From Megalopta genalis (lineage: Eukaryota > Arthropoda > Insecta > Hymenoptera > Halictidae): DNA of 64,000 nucleotides. The notes beneath the pieces were generated by a model. That model saw nothing but the letters and a program-made list of their open reading frames with translations. It made no database searches and was not told where the DNA came from. Both the position numbers and the translations under genes were made by a program. This document shows positions 29,301 to 42,300 of this stretch, piece by piece; position 1 is the first letter of the stretch; every line of letters begins with the position of its first letter. The stretch is from NCBI RefSeq assembly GCF_051020955.1, contig NW_027476164.1:124001-188000 (forward strand). The letters are read 5' to 3'.

Positions 29301-29887
29301 TTGCATTTGAAACTAACTCGATTGTTTCGGCTGGATATGAAGCTAAATCATGTACAACACAAGTATTTGAAGCTAAACCATTTGATTTGTTTGGACTTGA
29401 AGCTAAGCCTTCTACTTCGCATAAATTTGAAGCTAAATCATGTGATTCGCGTGGATTTGAATCCAACTCATTTGTTTCGCATGCAGTTGAAGCTAAATCA
29501 TGCATATCACAAGTATTTGAAGCGAAACCATTTGTTTCGCATGGTTTCGAAAATAAGCATTCTATTTCGCATTGATTTGAAGCTAAATCATGTGTTTCGC
29601 ATGGATTTGAAGCTAACTCGTTTGTTTCACCTGCATTTCAAGCTATATCATGTATATCACAATTATTTGAAGCTAAACCATTTGTTTAGCATGGTTTCGA
29701 AAATAAGCATTGTATTTCGCATTGATTTGAAGCTAAATCATGTGTTTCGCATGGATTTGAAGCTAACTCGTTTGTTTCACCTGCATTTGAAGCTATATCA
29801 TGTATATCACAATTATTTGAAGCTAAACCATTTGTTTCGCATGGATTCGAAGATAAGCATTCTACTTCGCATTGATTTGAAGCTAAA

Positions 29888-30240
29888 TCATGTGTTTTGC
29901 ATGGAGTTGAAGCTAAACCTTCTACATCGCATTGATTTGAAGCTACATCATTTGTTTCGCATGGATTTGAAGCTAAACCTTCTACATCGCATTGATTTGA
30001 AGCTAAATCGTGTGTTTCGCATGGATTTGAAGCTAATTCGTTTGTTGCGCATGCAGATGGAGCTTAATCATGTATAAAAGAAGTATTTGAAGCTAAACCA
30101 TTTGATTCGCATAGAATTGAATCTGAGCCTTGCTCTTCGCATTGATTTGAAGCTACATCATGGGTTTCGCTTCGATTTGAAGCTAACACGTTTGTTTCAC
30201 ATGCAGTTGAATCTAAATCATGTATACTAAAATGATTTGA
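29888..30240. repeat. Island of left-domain sequence inside the pentamer domain
   Basis: This ~350-bp stretch matches 14082-14434 at an offset of 15806 bp, including the diagnostic gatggagcttaatcatgt (30056) and the ttgcatggagttgaagc unit. It sits among ordinary pentamer units on both sides. It is best explained by long-range gene conversion, unequal exchange or reinsertion of excised array DNA. Confidence 0.75.
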
Positions 30241-33200
30241 AGCTAAACCATTTGATTCGTTTGGACTTGAAGCTAAGCCCTCTACTTCGCATTAATTTGA
30301 AGCTAAATCATGTGATTCGCGTGGATTTGAAGCTAACTCGTTTGTTTCGCATGCAGTTGAAGCTAAATAGTGCATATCACAAGTATTTGAAGCTAAACCA
30401 TTTATTTCGCATGAATATTAAGGTGAACCATTTCTATCGAATGAAGTTGTGGCTAAATCATGTGTTTCGAATGGATTTGAAGCTAACTCGTTTGTTTCGC
30501 ACGCAGTTGAAGCTAAATCATGTATAAAATTAGAATTTGAAGCTAAACTATTTGTTTCGCATGGATTCGAAGATAAGCCTTCTACTTCGCATTGATTTGA
30601 AGCTAAATCATGTGTTTCGCATGGATTTGAAGCTAACTCGTTCATTTCGCCTGCATTTGAAGCTAAATCATTTATATCACAAGTATTGGAAGCTAAACCA
30701 TTTGATTCGCATGGATTCGAAGATAATCCTTCTACTTCGCATGAATTTGAAGCTAAATCATGTCTTTTGTTTCGATTTGAAACTAACTCGATTGTTTCGG
30801 CTGCATATGAAGCTAAATCATATATAACACAAGTATTTGAAGCTAAAGCATTTGATTCGCATGGATTTGAAGCTAAGCCTTCTACTACGCATTGATTTGA
30901 ATCTAAATCATGTGTTTCGCATGGATTTGAAGCTAACTCGTTTGTTTCGCATGCAGTTGAAGTTAATTCATGTATAAAACAAGAATTTGAAGCTAAACTA
31001 CTTGTTTCGCAAGGATTTAAAGCTAAACAATGTGTTTCGTATGAATTTGAAGATAAATCATGTGTTTCGCATGGATTTGAAGCTAACTCGATTGTTTGTC
31101 ATGCAGTTGAATCTAAATCATCTATATCACAAGTATTTGAAGCCAATCCATTTGCTTCTCATGGATTTGAAACTAAGCCTTCTACTTAGCATTGATTTGA
31201 AGCTAAATCATGTGTTTCGCATGGATTTGAAGCTAACTCGTTTGTTTCGCCTGCAGTTGTAGCTATATCATTTATATCACAAGTATTTGAAGCTAAACCA
31301 TTTTATTTGCATGTATTTGAAACTAAACCTTCTACTTCGCATTGATTTGCAGCTACATCATGTGTTTCGCTTGGATTTGAAGCTAACGTGTTTGTTTCGC
31401 ATGCAATTGAAGCTAAATCATGCATGAAACAAGAATTTGATGCTAAACTATTTGTTTCTCATGAATTTGAAGCTAAACAATGTGCTTCGAATGAATTTGA
31501 AGCTAAATCATGTGTTTCGCAGGGATTTGAAGCTAACTCGATTGTTTCGTCTGCATGATTTGATGCTAAATCATGTGCTTCGCACGGATTTGAAGCTAAT
31601 TCGATTGTTTCACATGCAGTTGAAGCTAAATCATCTATATCACAAGTATTTGAAGCCAATCCATTTGCTTCTCATGGATTTGAAACTAAGCCTTCTACTT
31701 AGCATTGATTTGAAGCTAAATCATGTGTTTCGCATGGATTTGAAGCTAACTCGTTTGTTTCTCCTGCATTTGAAGCTAAATCATTTATATCACAAGTATT
31801 TGAAGCTAAACCATTTGATTCGCATGGATTCGAAGATAAGCCATCTACTTCGCATGAATTTCAAGCTAAATCATGTCTTTCGTTTGGATTTGAATCTAAC
31901 TCGATAGTTTCGGCTGCATATGAAGCTAAATCATGTATAACACAAGTATTTGAAGCTAAAGCATTCGATTCGCATGGATTTGAAGCTAAGCCTTCTACTT
32001 CGCATTGATTTGAAGCTAAATCATGTGTTTCTCTTGGATTTGAAGCTAACTCGTTTGTTTCACCTGCATTTCAAGCTATATCATGTATATCACAATTATT
32101 TGAAGCTAAACCATTTGTTTAGAATGGTTTCGAAAATAAGCATTCTATTTCGCATTGATTTGAAGCTAAATCATGTGATTCGCGTGGATTTGAAGCTAAC
32201 TCGTTTGTTTCGCATGCAGTTGAAGCTAAATCATGCATATCACAAGTATTTAAAGCTAAACCATTTATTTCGCATGGATTCGAAGATAAGCATTCTACTT
32301 CGCATTGATTTGAAGCTAAATCATGTGTTTCGCATGGATTTGAAGCTAACTCGTTCATTTCGCCTGCATTTGAAGCTAAATCATTTATATCACAAGTATT
32401 TGAAGCTAAACCATTTGATTCGCATGGATTCGAAGATAAGCCTTCTACTTCGCATGACTTTGAAGCTAAATCATGTCTTTTGTTTGGATTTGAAACTAAC
32501 TCGATTGTTTCGGCTGCATATGAAGCTAAATCATGTATAACACAAGTATTTGAAGCTAAAGCATTTGATTCGCATGGATTTGAAGCTAAGCCTTGTACTT
32601 CGCATTGATTTGAATCTAAATCATGTGTTTCGCATGGATTTGAAGCTAACTCGTTTGTTTCGCATGCAGTTCAAGTTAATTCATGTATAAAACAAGAATT
32701 TGAAGCTAAACTACTTGTTTCGCAAGGATTTAAAGCTAAACAATGTGTTTCGTATGAATTTGAAGCTAAATCATGTGTTTCGCATGGATTTGAAGCTAAC
32801 TCGTTCATTTCGCCTGCATTTGAAGCTAAATCATTTATATCACAAGTATTTGAAGCTAAACCATTTGATTCGCCTGGATTCGAAGATAAGCCTTCTACTT
32901 CGCATGAATTTGAAGCTAAATCATGTCTTTGTTTGGATTTGAAACTAACTCGATTGTTTCGGCTGCATATGAAGCTAAATCATGTATAACACAAGTATTT
33001 GAAGCTAAAGCATTTGATTCGCATGGATTTGAAGCTAAGCCTTCTACTTCACATTGATTTGAATCGAAATCATGTGTTTCGCATGGATTTGAAGCTAACT
33101 CGTTTGTTTCTCCTGCATTTGAAGCTAAATCATTTATATCACAAGTATTTGAAGCTAAACCATTTGATTCGCATGGATTCGAAGCTAACTCGTTTGTTTC

Positions 33201-34144
33201 GCATGCAGTTGAAGTTAATTCATGTATAAAACAAGAATTTGAAGCTAAACTACTTGTTTCGCAAGGATTTAAAGCTAAACAATGTGTTTCGTATGAATTT
33301 GAAGATAAATCATGTGTTTCGCATGGATTTGAAGCTAACTCGATTGTTTGTCATGCAGTTGAATCTAAATCATCTATATCACAAGTATTTGAAGCCAATC
33401 CATTTGCTTCTCATGGATTTGAAACTAAGCCTTCTACTTAGCATTGATTTGAAGCTAAATCATGTGATTCGCGTGGATTTGATGCTAACTCGTTTGTTTC
33501 TCCTGCATTTGAAGCTAAATCATGTATATCACAAGTATTTGAAGCTAAACAATTTGATTCGCATGGATTCGAAGATAAGCCTTCTACTTCGCATGAATTT
33601 GAAGCTAAATCATGAGTTTCGTTTGGATTTGAAACTAACTCGAATGTTGCGGCTGCATATGAAGCTAACTCATGTATAACACAAGTATTTGGACCTAAAG
33701 CATTTGATTCGCATGGATTTGAAGCTAAGCCTTCGACTTCTCATTGATTTGAAGCTAAATCATGTGTTTCGCATGGATTTGAAGCTAACTCGTTTGTTTC
33801 GCATGCAGTTGAAGTTAATTCATGTATAAAACAAGAATTTGAAGCTAAACTACTTGTTTCGCAAGGATTTAAAGCTAAACAATGTGTTTCGAATGAATTT
33901 GAAGATAAATCATGTGTTTCGCACGGATTTGAAGCTAACTCGATTGTTTCTCATGCAGTTGAAGCTAAATCATCTATATCACAAGTATTTGAAGCCAATC
34001 CATTTGCTTCTCATGGATTTGAAACTAAGCCTTCTACTTAGCATTGATTTGAAGCTAAATCATGTGTCTCGCATGGATTTGAAGCTAACTCGTTTGTTTC
34101 TCCTGCATTTGAAGCTAAATCATTTATATCACAAGTATTTGAAG

Positions 34145-36300
34145 CTAAACCATTTGATTCGCATGGATTCGAAGGTAAGCCTTCTACTTCGCATGAATTT
34201 GAAGCTAAATCATGAGTTTCGTTTGGATTTGAAACTAACTCGAATGTTGCGGCTGCATATGAAGCTAACTCATGTATAACACAAGTATTTGGACCTAAAG
34301 CATTTGATTCGCATGGATTTGAAGCTAAGCCTTCGACTTCGCATTGATTTGAAGCTAAATCATGTGTTTCCCATGGATTTGAAGCTAACTCGTTTGTTTC
34401 GCATGCAGTTGAAGTTAATTCATGTATAAAACAAGAATTTGAAGCTAAACTACTTGGTTCGCAAGGATTTAAAGCTAAACAATGTGTTTCGAATGAACTT
34501 GAAGATAAATCATGTGTTTCGCATGGATTTGAAGCTAACTCGATTGTTTCTCATGCAGTTGAAGCTAAATCATCTATATCACAAGTATTTGAAGCCAATC
34601 CATTTGCTTCTCATGGATTTGAAACTAAGCCTTCTACTTAGCATTGATTTGAAGCTAAATCATGTGTTTCGCATGGATTTGAAGCTAACTCGTTTGTTTC
34701 ACCTGCATTTGAAGCTATATCATGTATATCACAATTATTTGAAGCTAAATCATGTATATCACAAGTATTTGAAGCTAAACCATTTGTTTCGCATGGATTT
34801 GAAGCTAAGCCTTCTACTTCGCATTGATTTGAATCTAAATCATGTGTTTCGCTTGGATTTGAAGCCAACGTGTTTGTTTCGCATGCAGTTGAAGCTAAAT
34901 CATGCATAAAACAAGAATTTGAAGCTAAACTATTTGTTTCGCATGCAGATGAAGCTAAATCATCCATATCACAAGTATTTGAAACCAAACCATTTGTTTC
35001 TCATGGATTTGAAGATAAGCCTTCTACTTCGCATGCAATTGAAGCTAAATCATGTGTTTCGTTTGGACTTGAAACTAACACGATTGTTTCGGCTGCTTAT
35101 GAAGCTAAATCATGTATAACACAAGTATTTGAAACTAAACCATTTGATTCGTGTGGACTTGAAGCTAAGCCTTCTACTTCGCATTAATTTGAAGCTAAAT
35201 CATGTGATTCGCGTGGATTTGAAGCTAACTCGTTTGTTTCGCATGCAGTTGAAGCTAAATCATGCATATCACAAGTATTTAAAGCTAAACCATTTATTTT
35301 GCATGGATTCGAAGATAAGCATTCTACTTCGCATTGATTTGAAGCTAAATCATGTGTTTCGCATGGATTTGAAGCTAACTCGTTCATTTCGCCTGCATTT
35401 GAAGCTAAATCATGTATATCACAAGTATTTGAAGCTAAACCATTTGATTCGCATGGATTCGAAGGTAAGCCTTCTACTTCGCATGAATTTGAAGCTAAAT
35501 CATGAGTTTCGTTTGGATTTGAAACTAACTCGAATGTTGCGGCTGCATATGAAGCTAACTCATGTATAACACAAGTATTTGGACCTAAAGCATTTGATTC
35601 GCATGGATTTGAAGCTAAGCCTTCGACTTCGCATTGATTTGAAGCTAAATCATGTGTTTCCCATGGATTTGAAGCTAACTCGTTTGTTTCGCATGCAGTT
35701 GAAGTTAATTCATGTATAAAACAAGAATTTGAAGCTAAACTACTTGGTTCGCAAGGATTTAAAGCTAAACAATGTGTTTCGAATGAACTTGAAGATAAAT
35801 CATGTGTTTCGCATGGATTTGAAGCTAACTCGATTGTTTCTCATGCAGTTGAAGCTAAATCATCTATATCACAAGTATTTGAAGCCAATCCATTTGCTTC
35901 TCATGGATTTGAAACTAAGCCTTCTACTTAGCATTGATTTGAAGCTAAATCATGTGTTTCGCATGGATTTGAAGCTAACTCGTTTGTTTCACCTGCATTT
36001 GAAGCTATATCATGTATATCACAATTATTTGAAGCTAAATCATGTATATCACAAGTATTTGAAGCTAAACCATTTGTTTCGCATGGATTTGAAGCTAAGC
36101 CTTCTACTTCGCATTGATTTGAATCTAAATCATGTGTTTCGCTTGGATTTGAAGCCAACGTGTTTGTTTCGCATGCAGTTGAAGCTAAATCATGCATAAA
36201 ACAAGAATTTGAAGCTAAACTATTTGTTTCGCATGCAGATGAAGCTAAATCATCCATATCACAAGTATTTGAAACCAAACCATTTGTTTCTCATGGATTT
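34145..36300. repeat. Two segmental copies at 1290-bp offset
   Basis: 34145-35010 and 35435-36300 are nearly identical. Both carry the rare ttggacctaaagcatttg unit, cttggttcgcaagg (34453 and 35743) and the ttcgcatgcagatgaagc unit (34935 and 36225). The near identity marks one of the more recent duplications in the array. Confidence 0.8.
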
Positions 36301-39300
36301 GAAGCTAAGCCTTCTACTTAGCATTGATTTGAAGCTAAATCATGTGTTTCGCATGGATTTGAAGCTAACTCGTTTGTTCGCATGCAGTTGAAGTTAAATC
36401 ATGTATAAAACAAGAACTTGAAGCTAAAGTATTTGTTTCGCATGGATTTAAAGCTAAACAATGTGTTTCAAATGAACTTGAAGATAAATCATGTGTTTCG
36501 CATGGATTTGAAGCTAACTCGTTTGTTTCGCATGCAGTTGAAGCTAAATCATGCATAAAACAAGAATTTGATGCTAAACCATCTGTTTCGCGTGGATTTG
36601 AGTCTAAGCCTTCCACTTCGCATTGATTTGAATCTAAATCATGTGTTTCGCTTGAATTTGGAGCTAACTCGTTTGTTTTGCCTGCATTTGAAGCTGAATC
36701 ATGTATATCACAAGTATTTGAAGCTAAACCATTTGTTTCGCATGGATTTGAAGCTAAGCCTTCTACTTCGCATTGATTTGAAGCTAAATCATGTGTTTCG
36801 CATGGATTTGAAGCTAACTCGTTTCTTTCTCCTGCATTTGAAGCTAAATCATGTATATCACAAATATTTGAAGCTAAACCATTTGATTCGCATGGATTCG
36901 AAGATAAGCCTTCTACTTCGCATGAATTTGAAGCTAAATCATGAGTTTCGTTTGGATTTGAAACTAACTCGAATGTTGCGGCTGCATATGAAGCTAACTC
37001 ATGTATAACACAAGTATTTGGACCTAAAGCATTTGATTCGCATGGATTTCAAGCTAAGCCTTCGACTTCGCATTGATTTGAAGCTAAATCATGTGTTTCG
37101 CATGGATTTGAAGCTAACACGTTTGTTTCGCATGCAGTTGAAGCTAAATCATGCATATCACAAGTATTTAAAGCTAAACCATTTATTTCGCATGGATTCG
37201 AAGATAAGCATTCTACTTCGCATTGATTTGAAGCTAAATCATGTGTTTCGCATTGATTTGAAGCTAACTCGTTCATTTCGCCTGCATTTGAAGGTAAATC
37301 ATTTATATCACAAGTATTTGAAGCTAAACCATTTGATTCGCATGGATTCGAAGATAAGCCTTCTACTACGCATGACTTTGAAGCTAAATCATGTTTTTCG
37401 CATGGATTTTAAGCTAACTCGTTCATTTCGCCAGCATTTGAAGCTAAATCATTTATATCACAAGTATTTGAAGCTAAACCATTTGTTTCGCATGGATTCG
37501 AAGATAAGCATTCTACTTCGCATTGATTTGAAGCTAAATCATGTGTTTCGCATGGATTTGAAGCTAACTCGTTCATTTCGCCTGCATTTGAAGGTAAATC
37601 ATTTATATCACAAGTATTTGAAGCTAAACCATTTGATTCGCATGGATTCGAAGATAAGCCTTCTACTTCGCATTGATTTGAAGCTAAATCATGTGTTTCG
37701 CATGGATTTGAAGCTAACTCGTTCATTTCGCCTGCATTTGAAGGTAAATCATTTATATCACAAGTATTTGAAGCTAAACCATTTGATTCGCATGGATTCG
37801 AAGATAAGCCTTCTACTTCGCATGACTTTGAAGCTAAATCATGTCTTTTGTTTGGATTTGAAACTAACTCGATTGTTTCGGCTGCATATGAAGCTAAATC
37901 ATGTATAACACAAGTATTTGAAGCTAAACCATTTGATTCGTGTGGACTTGAAGCTAAGCCTTCTACTTCGCATGAAATTGAAGCTAAATCATGTGATTCG
38001 CGTGGATCTGAAACTAACTCGTTTATTTCGCATGCAGTTGAAGCTAAATCATGCATAGAACAAGAATTTGAAGCTAAACTATTTGTTTCGCATGGATTTG
38101 AAGTTAAACAATGTGCTTCGAATGAATTTGAAGCTAAATCATGTGTTTCGCATGGATTTGAAGCTAACTCGTTTGTTTTGCCTGTATTTGAAGCTGAATC
38201 ATGTATATCACAAGTATTTGAAGCTAAACCATTTGATTCGCATGGATTTGAAGCTAAACAATGTGTTTCGAAAAAATTTGAAGCTAAATCATGTGTTTCG
38301 TATGGATTTGAAGCTAACTCGTTTGTTTTGCCTGCATTTGAAGCTGAATCATGTATATCACAAGTATTTGAAGCTAAACTGTTTGATTGGCATAGATTTG
38401 AAGCTAAGTCTTCCACTTCGCATTGATTTGAAGATAAATCATGTGATACGCGTGGATTTGAAGCTAACTCGTTTGTTTCGCATGCAGTTGAAGCTAAATC
38501 ATGCATAAAACAAGAATTTGAAGCAAAACTATTTGTTTCGCATGAATTCGAAGATAAGCCTTCTACTTCGCATTGATTTGAAGCTAAATCATGTGTTTCG
38601 CTTGGACGTGAAGCTAACGTGTTTTCTTCGCATGCAGTTGAAGCTAAATCATGCATAGAACAAGAATTTGAAGCTAAACTATTTGTTTCGCATGGATTTG
38701 AAGCTAAACAATGTGCTTCGAATGAATTTGAAGCTAAATCATGTGTTTCGCATGGATTTGAAGCTAACTCGTTTGTTTTGCCTGTATTTGAAGCTGAATC
38801 ATGTATATCACAAGTATTTGAAGCTAAACCATTTGATTCGTTTGGACTTGAAGCTAAGCCTTCTACTTCGCATTAATTTGAAGTTAAATCATGTGATTCG
38901 CGTGGATTTGAAGCTAACTCGTTTGTTTCGCATGCAGTTGAAGCTAAATCATGTATATCACAAGTATTTGAATCTAAACCATTTGATTCGCATGAATATT
39001 AAGGTGAACCATGTGTATCGTATGAATTTGAGGTTAAATCATGTGTTTCGCTTGGATTTGAAGCTAACACGTCTGTTTCACATGCAGTTGAAGCTAAATC
39101 ATGTATATCACAAATATTTGAAGCTGAACCATTTGTTTCGCATGGTTTCGAAGATAAGCCTTCAACTTCGCATGAAATTGAAGCTAAATCATGTGTTTCG
39201 TTTGGACTTGAAACTAACTCTATTGTTTCTGCTGCTTATGAAGCTAAATCATGTATAACACAAGTATTTGAAGCTCAACTATTTGTTTCGCATGGATCTG

Positions 39301-42300
39301 AAGCTAAACAATGTGCTTCGAATGAATTTGAAGCTAAATCATGTGTCTCGCATGGATTTGAATCTAACTCGATTGTTTCGTCTGCATGATTTGATGCTAA
39401 ATCATGTGCTTCGCACGGATTTGAATCTATCTCATTTGTTTTGCCTGCAGTTGAAGCTGAATCATGTATATCACATGTATTTGAAGCTAAACCATTTGAT
39501 TCGTTTGGACTTGATGCTAAGCCTTCTACTTCGCATTAATTTGAAGCTAAATCATGTGATTCGCGTGGATTTGATGCTAACTCGTTTGTTTCGCATGCAG
39601 TTGAAGCTAAATCATGTATATCACAAGTATTTGAAGCTAAACCATTTAATTCGTTTGGACTTGAAGCTAAGCCTTCTACTTCACATTAATTTGAAGCTAA
39701 ATCATGTGTTTCGCTTGGATTTGAAGCTAATACGTCTGTTTCCCATGCAGTTGAAGCTAAATCATGTATATCACAAGTATTTGAAACTAAACCTTCTGAT
39801 TCGCATGAATGTTAAGGTGAACCATGTGTATCGAATGAGTTTGAGGATAAATCATGTGTTTCGAATGGATTTGAAGCTAAATCATGTGATTCGCATGGAT
39901 TTGAAGCTAAATCATGTGATTCGCATGGATTTGAAGCTAACTCGTTTGGTTTGCCTGCATTTGAAGCTGAATCATGTATATCGCAAGTATTTGAAGCTAA
40001 ACCATTTGATTCGTTTGTACTAGAAGCTAAGCCTTCTACTTCGCATTAGTTTGAAGCTAAATCGTGTGTTTCGTTTGGATATGAAACTAACTCGATTGTT
40101 TCGGCTGCACATGAAGCTAAATCATCTATATCAAAAGTATTTGAAGCTGAACCATTTGTTTCGCATGAATATTAAGCTAAACCACGTGTTTCGAATGAAT
40201 TTGAAGCTAAACCATGTGTTTTGCATGGATTTGAAGATAACTCGTTCATTTCGCCTGCATTTGAAGCTAAATCATTTATATCACAAGTATTTGAAGCTAA
40301 ACCATTTGATTCGCATGGATTCGAAAATAAGCCTTCTACTTCGCATGAATTTGAAGCTAAATCAAGTCTTTCGTTTGGATTTGAAACTAACTCGACTGTT
40401 TCAGCTGCATATGAAGCTAAATCATGTATAACACAAGTATTTGAAGCTAAAGCATTTGATTCGCATTGATTTGAAGCTAAGCCTTCTACTTCGCATTGAT
40501 TAGAAGCTAAATCATATGTTTCTCTTGTATTTGAAGCTAACTCGTTTGTTTCACCTCCATTTGAAGCTATATCATGTATATCACAAGTATTTTAAGCTAA
40601 ACCATTTGTTTCGCATGGATTTGAAGCTAAACAATGTGTTTCGTATGAATTTGAAGCTAAATCATGTGTTTCGTATGGATTTGAAGCTAACTCGTTTGTT
40701 TTGCCTGCATTTGAAGCTGAATCATGTATATCACAAGTATTTGAAGCTAAACTGTTTGATTGGCATAGATTTGAAGCTAAGCCTTCCACTTCGCATTGAT
40801 TTGAAGATAAATCATGTGATTCGCGTGGATTTGAAGCTAACTCGTTTGTTTCGGATGCAGTTGGAGCTAAATCATGTATATCACAAGTATTTGAAGCTAA
40901 ACCATACGTATCGCATGGATTTGAAGCTAAGCCTTCTACTTCGCATGAATTTGAAGTTAAATCATGTGTTTCGCATGGATTTGAAACTAACTCATGTGCT
41001 TCGCTTGGATTTGAAGCTAACTCGCTTTATTCGCATGCAGTTGAAGCTAAATCATGTATAACACAAGTATTTGTAGCTGAACCATTTGATTTGCATGAAT
41101 ATTAATTTAAACCCTGTGTTTCGCATGAATATTAAGATAAAACATGTGTTTCGCATGAATATGAAGCTAAATGGTGTGTTTCACGTGGATTTGAAGCTAA
41201 ATCTTCTACTTCGCATTGATTTGAAGCTAAATCACGTTTTTCGCATGGATTTTAAGCTAACTCGTTTGTTTCGCATTCAGTTGAAGCTAAATCATGTATA
41301 TCACAAGTATTTGAAGCTAACCAATTTGTTTCGCATGGATTTGAAGCTAAGCCTTCTACTTCGCATTGATTTGAAGGTAAATCATGTTTTTCGCATTGTT
41401 TTGTAACTATCTCGTTTGTTTCGAATGCAGTTGAAGCTAAACCGTGTATAACACAAGGATTTGAAGATAAATCATTCGATCCGCATGGATTAGAAGCTAA
41501 CTCGATTGTTTCGAATGCATTTGAAGCTATATCACTTATATTGCAATTATCTGAAGATAAATCATTTGTTTCTCATGTATTTGAAGCTAAGCCTTCTACT
41601 TCGCATTGATTTGAAGCTAAATCATGTGATTCGCATGGATTTGAAGCTAACTCGATTGTTTCGAGTGCATTTGAAGCTATATCATTTATATTTCAATTAT
41701 CTGAATATAAATCATTTGTTTCTCATGTATTTGAAGCTATGCCTTCTGCTTCGCATTGATTTGAAGCTAAATCATGCGTTCCGCGTGGACTTGAAGCTAA
41801 CTGGTTTGTTTCGCATGCAGTTGAAGCTAAATCATGTATATCACAATTATTTGAAGCTAAACCATTTCTCTCGCATGGATTTGAATCTAAGGCTTCTACT
41901 TCGCAATGATTTGAAGCTAAATCATGTGTTTCTCTTGGATTTGAAGCTAACTCGTTTGTTTCACCTGCATTTGAAGCTATATCATGTATATCACAATTAT
42001 TTGAAGCTAAACCATTTGTTTAGCATGGTTTCGAAAATAAGCATTCTATTTCGCATTGATTTGAAGCTAAATCATGTGTTTCGCATGGATTTGAAGCTAA
42101 CTCGTTTGTTTCACCTGCATTTGATGCTATATCATGTATATCACAATTATTTGAAGCTAAACCATTTGTTTCGCATGGATTCGAAGATAAGCCTTCTACT
42201 TCGCATGCAATTCAAGCTAAATCATGTGTTTCGTTTGGACTTGAAACTAACACGATTGTTTCGGCTGCTTATGAAGCTAAATCATGTATAACACAAGTAT

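Noticed and set aside
28917..30077. Plus-strand gene of 386 codons
   Set aside because: It is only the LKLNHVFRMD-type frame of the tandem array; similar runs exist throughout and end at the recurring gtataa unit variant. No start context, splice signals or non-repeat domain.
37409..38656. Minus-strand gene of 415 codons
   Set aside because: Longest run of the SNxCE decapeptide frame, but it starts and ends within ordinary repeat units and the frame is not continued. Kept as a finding about possible coding ancestry, not as a CDS.
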